64,000 nucleotides of DNA from Molossus alvarezi (GCA_037176705.1 CM073887.1:60349001-60413000); one strand, 5' to 3'; numbered from the stretch's first letter, positions 9,993 to 21,670 are shown. Program-made: numbers and translations. Notes: generated from the sequence alone by a model not told the origin.

Positions 9993-11420
9993 AATTTTTT
10001 ATTCCTGTTCCTCAGCCCTGTGTCCCCACCAACACACACACACTGGGCTGACCATTTTAAACTTGAGAACTTCCCATCTACTCCTGGGGGGAAAAAAAGG
10101 AAAACTCCCTCATACTGACTACACATATTTTTTAAACCTGTCCTTTTGGTGGAAAAGTTTTTACATCTTAAGAAAAACCTGATTGTTTGACTCATCTGCA
10201 GTAAGCATGCGGTCATCCAGGGCACACATCCCCGCAACCCGTGAAAGAGGCTGTGTGTCCACGCACATCAGAGTGGCTCGCGTGATGTGGTGTGAGGGTG
10301 AGGGGCACAAGCTGTCAGCCCTCCAGGAGTACAAGGAGTCTTCTAGAATATTCTGGAACACCCTTCCTCAGGTAGTCAGAAATCATACAGTCAGAGCCCT
10401 GCCTCAAATTTCCAGCTCTTTCAACGGTTGTTTTCCATTTCATTTTTCCTCTTCTTCTTCCTTTTTTTCCCTCCTATTCTCAAATCACATTTATTTTTCC
10501 ACAATCAAAAGCGCTCACAGATCTGGCCCTGGCCTTCAAACACGCTGTTCTGACTGAGACGTGTAAACAACCGCTGCCCCCGCAGCTGGCTGTTTGGGTG
10601 ACACTGGAAAATCTTCTGGATAGTGAAAAAAAGGAAGTTTTCCAAAATTCAGTTCAGGACTTACGTAACAGAGTTTGTGTAACTGGTCCCTGGACACAGG
10701 TCCAGCGGCTCCTCCAACTGCGGAGGCTCGGAGCGGGGGCAGGGAGACATGAGAGGGGGAGGAGCCGCTGGCAGGGATCCCGACTCCTCCATGAAAGTGA
10801 TAAGGGGAATGTGGGTTGCAACCGGGAGGCCAAGTGCATATTTGAAATATGTTGGCAAGGCCGAGTTCTTGTAAACTGTCACAAATCTTGCGTGGAAACG
10901 ACTCCAACAGCCACAAACAGGGGTGATCCAGGTACATCTGTGGGTCTCCCACAGTGATCCAGGAATTTGTCACTTTCTCTTGTACCGTTGGGGGTTCCAC
11001 TGCACCTCGATTTTATAGAAAACAAAACCCAAAGTGCAGAGAGGGAGGCAACTTGCCCCAGGAAAGTAATAGACTGAACAGGAACCTTAAAGCTAGATTC
11101 TGTTCGATGCCATATTGAATATTTTTAATATTCTCTTTAAAGACCACCCATCTCCCAACAACCTGGGGTGTGGTTGTTGGGATCCGGGCCTGAGAAATTT
11201 GTAAAGTGGGCATGACAACTGCCCTCCAGCTCAGATGTGGCAGGAATGTCTCATTTCACAAAACTCAAACCCGAACATAATGTACTTGCCTATGGACTCC
11301 CAGCCTGGTCTCCAAAGGTGGCTGGGGGATATTGTCAAATAAGGTTCAGAGTGTGTGCCTTTTTTCCAGACTCTGTGGGCCATACTCTGTGCTCCACCCT
11401 CCAGTGGCAGTTTTCCTTTC
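9993..11420. other. Mostly non-repetitive intergenic DNA upstream of KLF2
   Basis: No gene is recognised. A TC-rich patch sits at 10.44-10.48 kb. The 10.56-10.96 kb part is free of recognised repeats and is open in several frames on both strands without homology I can name. A MIR-like ACAAAACCCAAAGTGCAGAGAGGG lies at 11.02-11.07 kb. Confidence 0.5.
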
Positions 11421-11424
11421 ACAA

Positions 11425-11675
11425 GCAATAAACTGATACAACCACTTTGGGAAAGTGTCAGTATCTGCTAAGGCCAAGACCCAGCAATCCCACCCCTAAA
11501 GAAATAAATCTAGCCCTGGTTGGTTTGGCTCAGTGGTTAGAGCGTTGGCCTGTGGTCCAGAGAGACCCGAGTTCGGTTCCCACTAAGGGCACGTACCTTG
11601 GTTGCAGTTTGTCCCCGGTCCTGGTTGGGTCGTGTGGGTGGCAGCCACTCGATGTGTTCCTTTCACATTGATGTT

Positions 11676-11713
<38 letters not shown>

Positions 11714-12215
11714 CCTCCCTCCCTCCCTCTCTATCTAAACAAAATATAAAAAAATGTCCTTGGGTGAGAATTAAAAAAAAAAGAAAGAAAGAAATCTGTA
11801 TGTTTGTACAAAAAAAATGTAGCCACATTATTCATAATGGCCAAAAAAAGAAAAAAGGAAATAACTCAACTGTCTTCAATGAGTGAACTATAGGGTATTT
11901 ATTTAATGGAACACTATACACCCATGAAAAGGAACACACACCTGCTTATTGTGGAGAAACTCATCAGGCACAATGCTGAGCAAAGAAGCCAGATGTGAAA
12001 GAGGACATTACCGTGATTCCACATCAGTGAATTCAACAGTGGGCAAAACTCATCTTGGGTGACAGAGATACAAGGAATAGCTTCCGTCACCAGCAGAGGG
12101 AGCCTTCTGGGGTACTGGATGTCCACACATTTTAATCTGGGTGATGGTCACATCAGCAAAATCCACTGAGCATACACTTCAGATTTGCGCACTGAGCTAC
12201 AGCAAGTTTTACTTT
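11425..12215 (+). mobile_element. L1 3' end, split by a SINE
   Basis: CAACCACTTTGGGAAAGTGTCAG and AGACCCAGCAATCCCACCCCTA belong to the L1 ORF2 end. After the SINE at 11512-11786 the element resumes with GCCACATTATTCATAATGGCC and GGAACACTATACACCCATGAAAAGG. Confidence 0.75.
11512..11786 (+). mobile_element. Ves-type SINE inside L1
   Basis: It has a long CT block containing (TCCC)5 and ends in A(n)GAAAGAAAG. An AGAAATAAATCT/AGAAAGAAATCT duplication flanks it. Confidence 0.85.
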
Positions 12216-12599
12216 CCTTTGAAAAGATCAGACAAGGCATTTATTTATTGAGCACCTAGTGCATGCATGAAGGGGCAGTGATGATGAAGACCCCATCCCT
12301 CTTGTCAGCTCAGGTGCCAGGCAGCCCACAGGTGGAAGCAGCAGGTGGAGGGTAGGGCAGGAGGGTTTGGTACAACCTTCCGCACACTGTCAGCACAGGG
12401 ACTCAGAGCCCCGCCAACCCCGTGCCCCAGTGAACTGCTGCTCTGTCGGGAAGAAAAAGCACTTGGTATTGACAGGGTGCAGAGGGACTCCACAGAAGGG
12501 TCAAGCCTTGCAGGCTACAGAACAGTGGACAGTGGTGGAGAGAGAAGGTCTGAAAGAACCTATGCTCACAGGGACCTCCTCCCTGTCTAGGATGGGTTG

Positions 12600-12730
12600 T
12601 CATCTACCGTGGTGGCCACTGTGGGTGAGTGCTTCCTATGCACCAGCCACTTTACAGTCTTCATCTTGTGATCCTTCCCAACACTACCCTAAGCTCTACT
12701 TGGCAGGTGTGGCAACGGACTTGCCCGAGG
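12600..12730 (-). mobile_element. MIR SINE, reverse
   Basis: GTGAGTGCTTCCTATGCACCAGCCACTTTACAG, then TCTTCATCTTGTGATCCTTCCCAACA and GGTGTGGCAACGGACTTGCCCGAGGC follow the reverse MIR order. Confidence 0.65.
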
Positions 12731-13109
12731 CCCCCAAACTGGACCCAAAGATGGCAGGGTCCCCACTGCCTACTGGTTTCCCTGGTGACTCAGTGCGCAC
12801 CAGGGCAAGGTGTGCCTGGGAGCTGTCTGCACGCACGCAGCCTCCCCCAATGGCCACCACCCTTAGCACACAGCCTCTGGGTGGTGGGGACAGTGAGTCA
12901 TGGGGACGTGGCCCTCAGGTCGCCTACAACAACGTCTTTTGTTACCAGAAATCAATCAGTTTGGTGAAAGGTCCTGGCAGTCGTCCAGCCAGCCCCCTTG
13001 AGGAAGCTTTCTAAGTGGCCCACTTGGACCTGACGAGGACAAAAGCCAATGGCCAATCACCTCAAAAGTGAACAAATGCCTCTTCTGTGCCTGGAGACAG
13101 AGAACTTTC

Positions 13110-13345
13110 TTTTTTTTTTTTTATCCTCACCCGAGGATATTTTTCCATTTTTTGTACAGATAGAGTGGGAGGGAGAGTGAGGAAGGGAGAGAGAGAGAAA
13201 CATCGATGTGAAGGGACACATCGAGTGGCCGCCACCCGCACGACCAACCAGGGCCGGGGACAAACTGCAACCGAAGTACGTGCCCCCAGCGGGAACCGAA
13301 CCCGGGTCTCTCCAGACCGCAGGCCTGAGCCAAACCGGCCAGGGC
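13110..13345 (-). mobile_element. Ves-type SINE, reverse, young-looking
   Basis: The reverse complement keeps GGTTCGGTTCCCGCTGGGGGCACGTAC and the TGTACAAAAAATGG segment. Imperfect duplications GAGACAGAGAACTTTC and GAGACAGAGATCTTTC (13094-13109 and 13346-13361) bound it. Confidence 0.9.
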
Positions 13346-13639
13346 GAGACAGAGATCTTTCAATATGGATGTGGTCCCTCCATTCTTGTCTTAGGAGCTT
13401 CTGTCATCCAGGGATGTTGAGTCCCACAGCCCAGAGGACAAAGGATTTTCACCTTCCCAAGGCATGCTGTCTTCATTTGGAAAATAGGCATTTAACTGTG
13501 TTTATAACAGGAAACAAGGGACTCCCTCATCCCAATTCTACCCATGGATCACATCAGCGATCCTTTCATAACCACCCATGGGTAATAGCAGGGAATGAGA
13601 TAGGGGTTCGTGCCATCCACAGGCCATAGTTTGAGACCC

Positions 13640-13835
13640 TTGGCCTAATCAATTCCTACCCATCACCCCCTCCAGGAAGCCCTCCTGGATGCTGTCCTGG
13701 TCTTGTGAAGCTATACTCCCATTGTCCCAGGTTAAGAACCCTCACCCTAGACTGAAAATTCTTCTAGGCCAGAGGAAACTGCTCTCCCTCAACCAATGCT
13801 TAGGACAGAGCCTGCAGGCAGCAAATGCTTAAAAA
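13640..13835 (-). mobile_element. L2-like fragment, reverse
   Basis: CTCCAGGAAGCCCTCCTGGATG and ACTGAAAATTCTTCTAGGCCAGAGG are L2 3'-end words in reverse. Confidence 0.45.
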
Positions 13836-13844
13836 TGGAGGTAA

Positions 13845-14745
13845 ATCAAACCCACTAGGTTGGCAAAAAAGGGGAATAACAAGTGTTGGTGTGAAGAAAT
13901 TGGAACTCTCATGCATTTCTGGTAGAAATGTAAAAATGATGCAGTTGCTATGGAAACCATTTGGCAGTTCCTCAACAGGTTAAACATGGAATTACCACAT
14001 GACCCAGCAAATCCACTTCTAAGTATAGACCCAAAATAATTGAAAACAAACATTCAAACAAATCCTTGTATACACGTTTGTAGCAACACTACTTATAGTA
14101 GCCAAAAAAAACATATATCCATCAATGGATGAGTAGATAAACAAAATGTCCATCCATACAGTGGAATATTACTCAGCCATGAAAAGGAGTGAAGCACTGA
14201 CACACTCTACAACATGGATGAGCCCTGAAAACATCATGCTGAGTGTGAGAAGCCAGGCACAAAAGGCCATATAGTACGTGATTCCATTTATATGAAATGT
14301 CCAGAACAGGCAAATCCATAGAGACAGAAAGTGGATTAGTGTTTGTTAGGGGCTGGGGGAGGGGGCGGGGAGAACTGCTCATGGGGACGGGGTTTTTGGG
14401 GGGTGGGTGATAATAATATTCTAGAACCAACCCTGGCCAGTTTGACTCAGCAGTTAGAGAATCTGCCCACAGACCAAAGAGTTGTGGTTTCGATTCCGGT
14501 CAAGGGCACGTACTACAGTTGCAGTTTGGTCCCCAGCACCAGTAAGTGTAATGCAGGAGCAACCAATTGATGCGTGTGTGTGCCTCTCTCTCCTCCTCCC
14601 ACTCTATCTGAAGATAAATGAAAAAATATCCCTGGGTAAGGATTTAAAAAAATGTTCCGGAACTAGATGATAGGGATGTTTGCACAACACTGTGAATGTA
14701 CTAAATGCCACTAAATTGTTTACTTAAAAATGGTTAATGGTTATG
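13845..14745 (+). mobile_element. L1M 3' end split by a SINE
   Basis: It runs from the ORF2 end (GGAATTACCACATGACCCAGCAA) through GTGGAATATTACTCAGCCATGAAAAGG and CAGAAAGTGGATTAGTG. It is interrupted at 14431 and resumes with AATGTTCCGGAACTAGATG. Confidence 0.85.
14431..14651 (+). mobile_element. Ves-type SINE inside L1
   Basis: Head CCCTGGCCAGTTTGACTCAGCAG and B box GGTTTCGATTCCGG are present. The CT block is short and the tail ends AAGGATTTAAAAAA. Confidence 0.85.
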
Positions 14746-15110
14746 TTATAGTCCAAATGCTTGTGTCCTCCCAAACTCATATGTTGAAACATAACCCCCA
14801 AAGTGATGGGATCAGGAGGTGGGCCCTTTGGGAGGTGATTAGGTCATCAGGGTGGAGCCCCCACGAATGGGATTAGCTCCCTTATAAAAGGGACCCCAGA
14901 GCGTGTCCTGGCGCCTCCACCATGTGAAGACAGAGAGAAGACGTTGTCTATGAGCCAGAAAGGGGGCCCTCACCAGGAACTGCATCTGCCAGCACCTTGA
15001 TCTTGGATGTCCAGCCTCCAGAACTTTGAGACATAAATCTCAGTTGCTTATAAGCTGCCCCCTCCCCAGTCTGTGGTAGTTTGTTTAGCAGCCCAAATAG
15101 ACTAAAACAG
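14745..15110 (+). mobile_element. MST-type LTR (ERVL-MaLR), solitary
   Basis: It starts TGTTATAGTCCAAATGCTTGTG and contains GGGAGGTGATTAGGTCATCAGGG, a CTTATAAAAGGG promoter box, CCATGTGAAGACAGAG and a polyadenylation-type ACATAAATCTC. It ends GACTAAAACA. This is an old endogenous-retrovirus LTR with no internal genes. Confidence 0.8.
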
Positions 15111-15195
15111 GTTAATATTATAAATTTTATATATAATTTATTATATATAAATTTATTATATATTAATTTATTATATATAAATTGTCCCTCAATTA
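15111..15195. repeat. AT-rich simple repeat
   Basis: Repeated TTTATTATATATAAAT units directly follow the LTR. Confidence 0.8.
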
Positions 15196-16250
15196 TTTTT
15201 TTAAAAAGTTAAAAACAAAAATGAATGCTCAGGACTAGAAGGTACATATCCAAAATTCCACTCCCCTCACTCTCCAGAGGTCTCCGCCCAGCAGCACCCT
15301 CTGACTCAGACTCCCTCCTACAGACAGCGGGGCCTCCAAGTGGGCATGGCCAACACGGGCCCCACACCTCTTCCCACCCTGATGTGTAAGCAAGCCCATG
15401 GCTGAGCCTGATTGCCATGGGTTTAGCCCATATTTTCTCAGAGAGGTGAGGGCGCAGGTGTGACATTGCAGGCCGTGAGTCAGGCCTTGGCCCAGCTCCC
15501 AGCAGGACGATGCGTGAGTCAAGCTGGGAGTTGACTGCGCCTCTGGTTTTTCTTGCTCCCTACATTCCAGCATGTGACGGGCCTTCTTTCTGCAGTTCAT
15601 AAGTCACTGTTTGGGGTAAACAGTACAGATCACTGAGCACAAGGCTCCCCAGAGTCAGGGAGCTCAGAGTTTTCTTATTAAATTGCAAGTGTCCAACATC
15701 TTTCATGCTGGTGACAGTGGAAGTAGGTTCCCTTTCCAGAGCTGGGGAGGGGCCAACCACCCAGCAGGGCCCTGGAGCTTGTAGGAAATGCAAATCCCAG
15801 ATCTGAGAAGCAGCCTGGCTTCCCATGGTTAGACAGAGGGTCTCCCTACTGCCCCCAAGAGAAAACCTGGTCACGAAAGGAGGGGATACTACCAGCATCT
15901 GGCATCTGGCAGGTGGAGACCAAGGATGCTGCCCAACACTCTACAGCATTCTCCACTGTGCATTGATTCAGCCCCAGATGTCAGTAGTACCGAGGTTGAA
16001 AAATCCCATAAATCAGTTCCCCTCCTGGCCTGCCCACCCACCCCTCCTTTTCAGAATATATTCTGGGGGGGTGCATCTTAACCACAGAGCCTTTTTCTTG
16101 CAATAGGAACTGGAGTTGGTGGGTGTAAGCAGACTCAAGTTGCTGTGTGGCCTTCAGGAGGTATCTCCACCTCTCTGAGCCTCTGTTCTCAGAAAATTCA
16201 GAGTTGCTGTGCAGGTTAAATCAACTGTGAGCATTAAAATGGCTCAGTCG
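15196..16250. other. Intergenic DNA with a MER5A-like and a MIR piece
   Basis: 15.2-15.85 kb shows no recognised repeat or gene. About 15.87-16.01 kb has the MER5A words AGCATCTGGCATCTGGCAGGTGGAG, GATGCTGCCCAACA and ACCGAGGTTGAAAAA. 16.11-16.25 kb is MIR-like (CTCTGAGCCTCTGTTCTCA) and carries the next SINE. Confidence 0.5.
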
Positions 16251-16251
16251 A

Positions 16252-16493
16252 GCCCTGGCCGGTTTGGCTCAGCGGTAAGAGCGTCGGCCTGTGGTCCAGA
16301 GAGACCTGGGTTCGGTTCCCGCTAAGGGCACGTACCTCGGTTGCAGTTTGTCCCCAGCCCTGGTTGGTCGTGCGGGTGGCAGCCACTCGATGTGTCCCTT
16401 TCACGTCGATGTTTTTCTCTCTCTCTCTCCCCCCCCCCCCCCACTCTACCTGAACAAAAACGGAAAAATGTCCTCAGGTGAGGATTAAAAAAA
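16252..16493 (+). mobile_element. Ves-type SINE
   Basis: It has a C(13) run in the CT block. Flanks AAAATGGCTCAGTCGA and AAAATTGCTCAGTTGA (16236-16251 and 16494-16509) form a 16-base imperfect duplication. Confidence 0.9.
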
Positions 16494-16509
16494 AAAAAAT
16501 TGCTCAGTT

Positions 16510-17240
16510 GACATTCTTTAGGCTGCAGGTTAGAGAAACCTCAGGCCCGCCATCCAGAGGCACCTGCCTCTCATCCCTTGTTTGAGGCTGTAAAATGTCC
16601 ACATTGGGAAACTGCATGGAAAGAAGATAGGACATTTGTGGAAAATCTGGGGACATGTGAATAAAGTCGGGAGTTTAGTCAGTATCATCCCAATGTTAAT
16701 TTCTCCGTTTGCACAAAGGTGTAGTGGTCCTGTGAGATGTCATCTTCCGGGGAAACTGGGAGAAAGGGATACGGGAACTCTGAGTCTTATCTCTGCAGCT
16801 TTCCTGCAATTAGATTGGTCATTCCAAACATTTTAAAAGGTTATTTGTAAAAACAACAAGGACTCTAAGCTAAGACAGGGAGGGGAAAACAGTCATAAGG
16901 GACATACTTAGGCGAAAACGTCATTCCTTGTCTATCTGAAATTCAGATTTAACTGGGCGTCCTGTGTTTGACCAGACAGCTTTAGTCTAGGCGGAAGGGG
17001 CTCCATTAACTGGGGTGGGAGGTAGGGGGACAGGCTGCAGTGAGGGGATAATGAGTCCCTGTTTCTCAGAGGCCAATGATGGCTCTTAATAATAATGATG
17101 GTGATGATACCAGTAATAACTGCACCTCTCTCCAGGCATTTATCTTACTCCGCCCTGGCTATCTGTGGTGGGCCTTACTCCCTGCGAGCCCAGGCCCAGT
17201 GTGCAGAGACCTCAGCTCTCAGGCTTCCAGCCAGCTCCTG
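16510..17240. other. Intergenic DNA, no gene seen
   Basis: It holds a partial copy of the palindromic MITE at about 16.92-16.99 kb (CTATCTGAAATTCAGATTTAAC and GGGCGTCCTGTGTTTG). An AAT/GAT-rich patch sits near 17.09-17.12 kb. Otherwise it is unremarkable. Confidence 0.5.
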
Positions 17241-17242
17241 AC

Positions 17243-17925
17243 CATGTACATGGTTTCCTGAGGCTGCCGTAACAGACCACCACACACTGGGGGGATTCAA
17301 ACTACAGAAATGTATTCTCGCACAGTCCTGGAGGCCAGAAGTCTGAAATTAGGGTGTCAGTAGGGCCGGTTCTTTGTGGGGACCCTGAGGGAGAATCCAT
17401 CCTAGGTCTCTCTCCTGGCTGCTGGTGGCTGCCGGCCATCTTTGGCCTTCCTTGGCTTGTAGCTATGTTGCTCCAGTCTCTGCTTCTATTATCTTTTGTT
17501 GTTGTTGTTAATTCTCACCCAAGGATATTTTTCCATTGATTTTTTAGATAGAGTAGAAAGGGGGGGGGGGGGCATCGATGCAAGAGAGACACATTAATTG
17601 GTTGCCTCCCACATGACCCCCACCAGGGCCAGGGATTAAACCCGCAACCCAGGCACATGCCCTTGACCAGAATCAAACCTGAGACCCTAACCGGCCAGGG
17701 CTCTGCCATTATCTTCACACAGCTTTCCTTTCTGTCTCTTCTTCTCTTTGCTAGTGACACCTGTCACTGGACTTAAAGCCTAAATCTTATCTCGAGATTT
17801 TTCACTTAATTACATTGGCAAAGACCCTGTTTCCAAGGAGGATTTCACATCCACAGATACAGGAGGATAGGATGTGGGCATAGCTTTGGGGGACACCATT
17901 CACCCCACTATAATGCAGACATTTT
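17243..17925 (-). mobile_element. MLT1-type LTR (ERVL-MaLR), reverse, split by a SINE
   Basis: CAGAAATGTATTCTCGCACAGTCCTGGAGGCCAGAAG and later CACTTAATTACATTGGCAAAGACCCTGTTTCC give the reverse MLT1 order. The two halves lie on either side of the SINE at 17495-17701. Old LTR, no genes. Confidence 0.75.
17495..17701 (-). mobile_element. Ves-type SINE inside the LTR, reverse
   Basis: The reverse complement starts GAGCCCTGGCCGGTTAGGG and has lost most of its A box. A G(12) run replaces the CT block, and the tail is (AAC)n-like. CTATTATCTT/CCATTATCTT flanks mark the duplication. Confidence 0.8.
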
Positions 17926-18009
17926 TCCATCAGAGGCTGTCTCTAAGATTTCTTTTCTACCACAAATTCAGCTAGAAAAGTGTTCATCGTTCAGGGACCA
18001 TGTGCCAGC

Positions 18010-18225
18010 CACTCACCCAGCGTCAATGTGCAAAGCTGCACAAATGTTAAAGAATGAGAAATAAGAGGAAGCTGGTGCAGTGGGAGAGGGGTACCAAAGC
18101 CCACCCGAGCCTCAATGTCCTCATCTGTAAAGGGGGGTGATTCTGCCATCCTGGTGAGGTCCATCCTGTTGAGTTGCAAGGATAAGGAAATGGGGGTCTC
18201 ACCAAGCCTCGACCAGCCCAAGGTG
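18010..18225 (+). mobile_element. MIR SINE
   Basis: CCTCAATGTCCTCATCTGTAAAGGGGGGTGATTCTG and TTGAGTTGCAAGGATAAGG are MIR core and tail. Confidence 0.65.
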
Positions 18226-18464
18226 TGGCTCCCAATAGAAAGTGGAAGAAGCCGGGTCTCTGCAACAGGGAGACAGAGAATGTGTTCAGAAAAGAGGGAG
18301 CTGTTGTGGGGGCTGGAGAGAGGAAATCAGATTGTGCATATAGACGTTCAAAGTTAATGTCAGAAGAATAAATATCCCCAGGAGTGGAGGGAGCATAATT
18401 AAAAGACCCCAGCACTTGTTCTAGCCCACTGCAGTTTTTTAAATGGATCTGATTAGATGGCTCC

Positions 18465-19060
18465 CTAAAACATTACATATAGAATTACCACATGACCCAG
18501 CAACTCCACTCCCTCGTACATATCCCAACTTATTGAAAACAGGGATTCAAACAAATACTCATACACAATGTTCACAGCAGACGTACTCACAATAGGCCAA
18601 AACTGAAAACAACCCAAATGTCTATCACCTTATAAATGGATACACAGAATGTGGTCTATCCCTACAGTAGAATATTACTCAGCCAGGAAAAGGAATGAAA
18701 TACTAACACACGTGACAACAGGGTAAATTTTGAAAATATTATGCTGAGTGAAAGAAGCCAGAGACTAAAAGACCACATGTATGACTGATTTATATGAAAT
18801 GTCCAGAACAGGCAAATCCATAGAGACAGAAAGCAGATTAGTGGTTGCCACGGTCTGGGGGAGGGGGATAGGTAGAGATGGAGTGACTGCTAACGGGGAC
18901 AGGGTCTCCTTTTGGGAAAATAAAAATGTTCTGGAATATTTGTAGAGTAAATAGAGGTGATGGTTGCACAACATTGTGAATGTACTTACTGCTATTGAGT
19001 TGTTCACTTTAAAGTGGTTAATTTATGTTATATAAATTTCACCTCAATTTAAAAGAATTG
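18465..19060 (+). mobile_element. L1M-type 3' end
   Basis: It runs from AGAATTACCACATGACCCAGCAACTCC through AGAATATTACTCAGCC and CAGAAAGCAGATTAGTGGTTGCCACGG to TTTAAAGTGGTTAATTTATG. Confidence 0.85.
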
Positions 19061-19795
19061 AAAGTGAAGAAAAATAGATCTGAAAGATCTTTATACTTCT
19101 TTGTTTTCCAAAGAAATTGTTCCAGGCACCCAGAAATAACCAGTAACCTGTCCCAAAAGATTTAGAACTCGACAACTAAACTTTAAGAATGTTACACGAA
19201 GTCCTTAGGAAAATTCACCCCTTACAGAGTGCTGGCTACCCCACCAAGGTCCTGTCACTATTAACAATATGTGGTCATGATGTAATGACATACTAACAAC
19301 ATCATCTTCCGCACTGAGGGCACTGCATGTCAGCAGACGGGGCAATGTGCTCGAGGCCGTTCGCGATGGACGGGGCTGAGCAGAGGTTCAAAGCCAGTTT
19401 CTCTGGCAGATGACAGGGAACCAGGACAAGCTGCTTGAATGCAGGCGAAGTTTCCGTGCAGGAAGGCTCTGTGCAGACTGGTTAAAGGGTTGTGCCAGGC
19501 TCCCAGGAAGAGGACAGCCAGGTGCCAAGAATATAGGGTTCACACTCAGCTACTGTCCCCCGATTCTCCAGGCCTCTCCTGTTATCCCCATCACATCAAA
19601 CACATGGCTGTTCAGGGCACATGAGTGCAGAACTCACGTGGCCAGGGGGGCAGGATACCGCTTCTGGGCAAAGCGTGCCAGGGAGCCCGATAGGTGCCCA
19701 AAGGGATGACTTCACAGGCAATGGCACTGGGGCCCCCAGCCAATAAGAGGCAAAGACATGGGAAAGGATATCTTTGTGCATTTCTTTCTTTTTTC
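19061..19795. other. Intergenic DNA, no gene or clear repeat
   Basis: This is one of the longer repeat-poor stretches upstream of KLF2. Composition is average with scattered CpG. Small open frames (99 codons at 19410-19709) lack any recognisable domain. Confidence 0.45.
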
Positions 19796-19804
19796 CTCAT
19801 TACT

Positions 19805-20048
19805 CCTCACTCAAGGATATTTTTTCCATTGATTTTTAGAGAGAGTGGAAGGGAGGGAGAGGGAGAGAGAGAGAAATATCAATGTGAGAAAAGACACACT
19901 GATTGGTTGCCTCCCACATGTGTCCTAACCGTGCCTCGGGGCCGGGGATCGAAACTGCAACTCAGCCATTTGCCCTTGACCAGGAACTGAACCTGAGACC
20001 CTTCGGTTTGAGGGCCAATGCTCTGACCACTGCGCCACACTGGCCAAG
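19805..20048 (-). mobile_element. Ves-related SINE, older subtype, reverse
   Basis: The reverse complement begins GCTTGGCCAGTGTGGCGCAGTGG and has GTTTCGATCCCCGGCC. CCTCATTA duplications flank it. Confidence 0.8.
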
Positions 20049-20119
20049 CCTCATTATGCATTTCTAAGCTGTGGGTGTGAGATTGTCCCTGGGCTCCAAG
20101 AAGTGAAAGGGACAACACA

Positions 20120-20520
20120 GAATTATTGTACCCTTAGAGGCATCTACATCTGTCGACAGGTGAAAGGACAGACAACTCATGATCCATCCATATATGAAAT
20201 ACTATTCGGCAATGAAAAGGAATGAATACACAGCAAATTGGCCAAATCTCAAATTATGCTGACTGAAAGAGGCCAGACCCAAGGGACCACATTGTATGAT
20301 TGCATTTATCTGAAATGTCCAGAAAGGGCAAATCTACAGATTCAGAAAGCACATCAGTGGTTGCCTGGGGCTCGAGGTGAGGGGGATGGACTGCAAAGGG
20401 CAAGAGGGATCTATCTCCTTGGGGTGATGGAAGGCTCTGCAGCTGGACCATGGTGAGGGCTGCATCACTTGGTAAATTTTACAGTATGGAGATGGCACTG
20501 CAATAAATATAAATATAAAT
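20120..20520 (+). mobile_element. L1M-type 3' end
   Basis: ATGAAATACTATTCGGCAATGAAAAGG, GATTGCATTTATCTGAAATGTCC and CATCAGTGGTTGCCTGGGG identify it. It runs into the AT-rich block. Confidence 0.75.
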
Positions 20521-20729
20521 TTTAAAATTTTAAATAAAATTTAAATTTTTAAAAAACTAAATCTAAAAAAATTGTAAATGAAATCTAAATAAATTTAAAA
20601 TTTTTAAATAAAATAGATAACCCTAAATAAAAATTTAAATTTTAAATCAAAATAAAATAAAAATTTAAATCTAAATAAAAATTAAAATTTTTAAATAAAA
20701 ATAAATCTAAATTAAAATGTTTTTTATTA

Positions 20730-20985
20730 GCCCTGGCCGGTTTGGCTCAGCAGTGAGAGCATCGGCCCGTAGACCAGAGAGTCCCGGGTTCGGTTCCTGC
20801 TAAGGGCACGTACCTTGGTTGCAGTTTGTCTCCAGCCCAGTTGGGGTTGTGTGGGTGGCAACCAGTGCATGTGCCTCTCTCACATCAACGTTTCTCTCTC
20901 TCTCTTCACCCTTCTCCTCCTCCCGCTCTATTTGAAGATAAACGCAAAAAACGTCATAGGGTGAGGATAAAAAAATAAATAAAAT
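20730..20985 (+). mobile_element. Ves-type SINE in the AT-rich array
   Basis: Full head and B box (GGTTCGGTTCCTGC) are present. The tail is GGATAAAAAAATAAATAAAATAATAAA and merges into the array. Confidence 0.85.
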
Positions 20986-21039
20986 AATAAAATTAAATTA
21001 AATTTAAAAAATTAAATAAATAAAATAAAATGTTCTTGG

Positions 21040-21283
21040 TTAATCTTCGCCCAAATATATTTTTCCATTGATTTTTAGAATGGAAGGGAGGGGGAGAGAA
21101 GGACATTTATGTGAGAGAGACACATCAATTGGTTGCCTCTCACATGCTCCCCCCAACCAGGGCCAGGGATTGAACTTGCAACCCAGGTACATGCCCCCGA
21201 CCAGGAATCAAACCTGTGACCCTTCTGTGTGCAGGCCAATGCTCTAACCATTGAGGAACACAGGCCAGGGCTAAAGTTTTTAA
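21040..21283 (-). mobile_element. Ves-type SINE in the AT-rich array, reverse
   Basis: The reverse complement starts AGCCCTGGCCTGTGTTCCTCAATGG, with a disrupted A box, and has GATTCCTGGTCGGGGGCATGTACC. Confidence 0.8.
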
Positions 21284-21429
21284 TCTAAATAAAATTTAAA
21301 TGTTTAAATAAAACAAACCTAAATAAAGTTAAAAGTTTAATCTAAATAAAATAAAAATGTTTAAATAAAATATAAATGAATCTTTAAGAAATTAGAAATT
21401 TTAAAATTTAAATAAAACTACAATTTTTT

Positions 21430-21640
21430 TTATCCTCACCCAAGGATATGTTTATTAATTTTAGAAAGAGAGAGAGAAATGGAAAGAGAGAGAGAGAAAC
21501 ATGAATCAGTTGCTCCTGAATGCATCCTGACTATAGATCAAACCTGAAACCTATGTGCCCTGCCTGACTGGGAATTGAACCCACAATGTTTTGGTGTACA
21601 GGATGATGCTCCAACCAACTAAGCCACCCAGCCAGGGCTA
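21430..21640 (-). mobile_element. Old tRNA-derived SINE, TGGCTTAGTTGGTTGGAGCATC subtype, reverse
   Basis: The reverse complement starts GCCCTGGCTGGGTGGCTTAGTTGG, with GGGTTCAATTCCCAGTCAGGCAGGGC. The head differs from the Ves copies and is the most diverged of the three here. Confidence 0.7.
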
Positions 21641-21670
21641 AAATTTTTTAATAAAGTAAAAATAAAATAA

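Larger units (their letters stand above)
20500..21670. repeat. AT-rich AAATTTAAA/TAAA array broken by three SINEs
   Basis: Degenerate units such as AAATAAAATTTAAATTTTT occupy 20.50-20.73, 20.97-21.04, 21.28-21.43 and 21.63-21.68 kb. The four pieces look like one low-complexity array grown from an L1 A-rich tail. Confidence 0.75.

Noticed and set aside
12367..13014. 215-codon open frame on the + strand
   Set aside because: It crosses a reverse MIR element, has no recognisable domain and no promoter or splice context; chance frame in GC-rich DNA.
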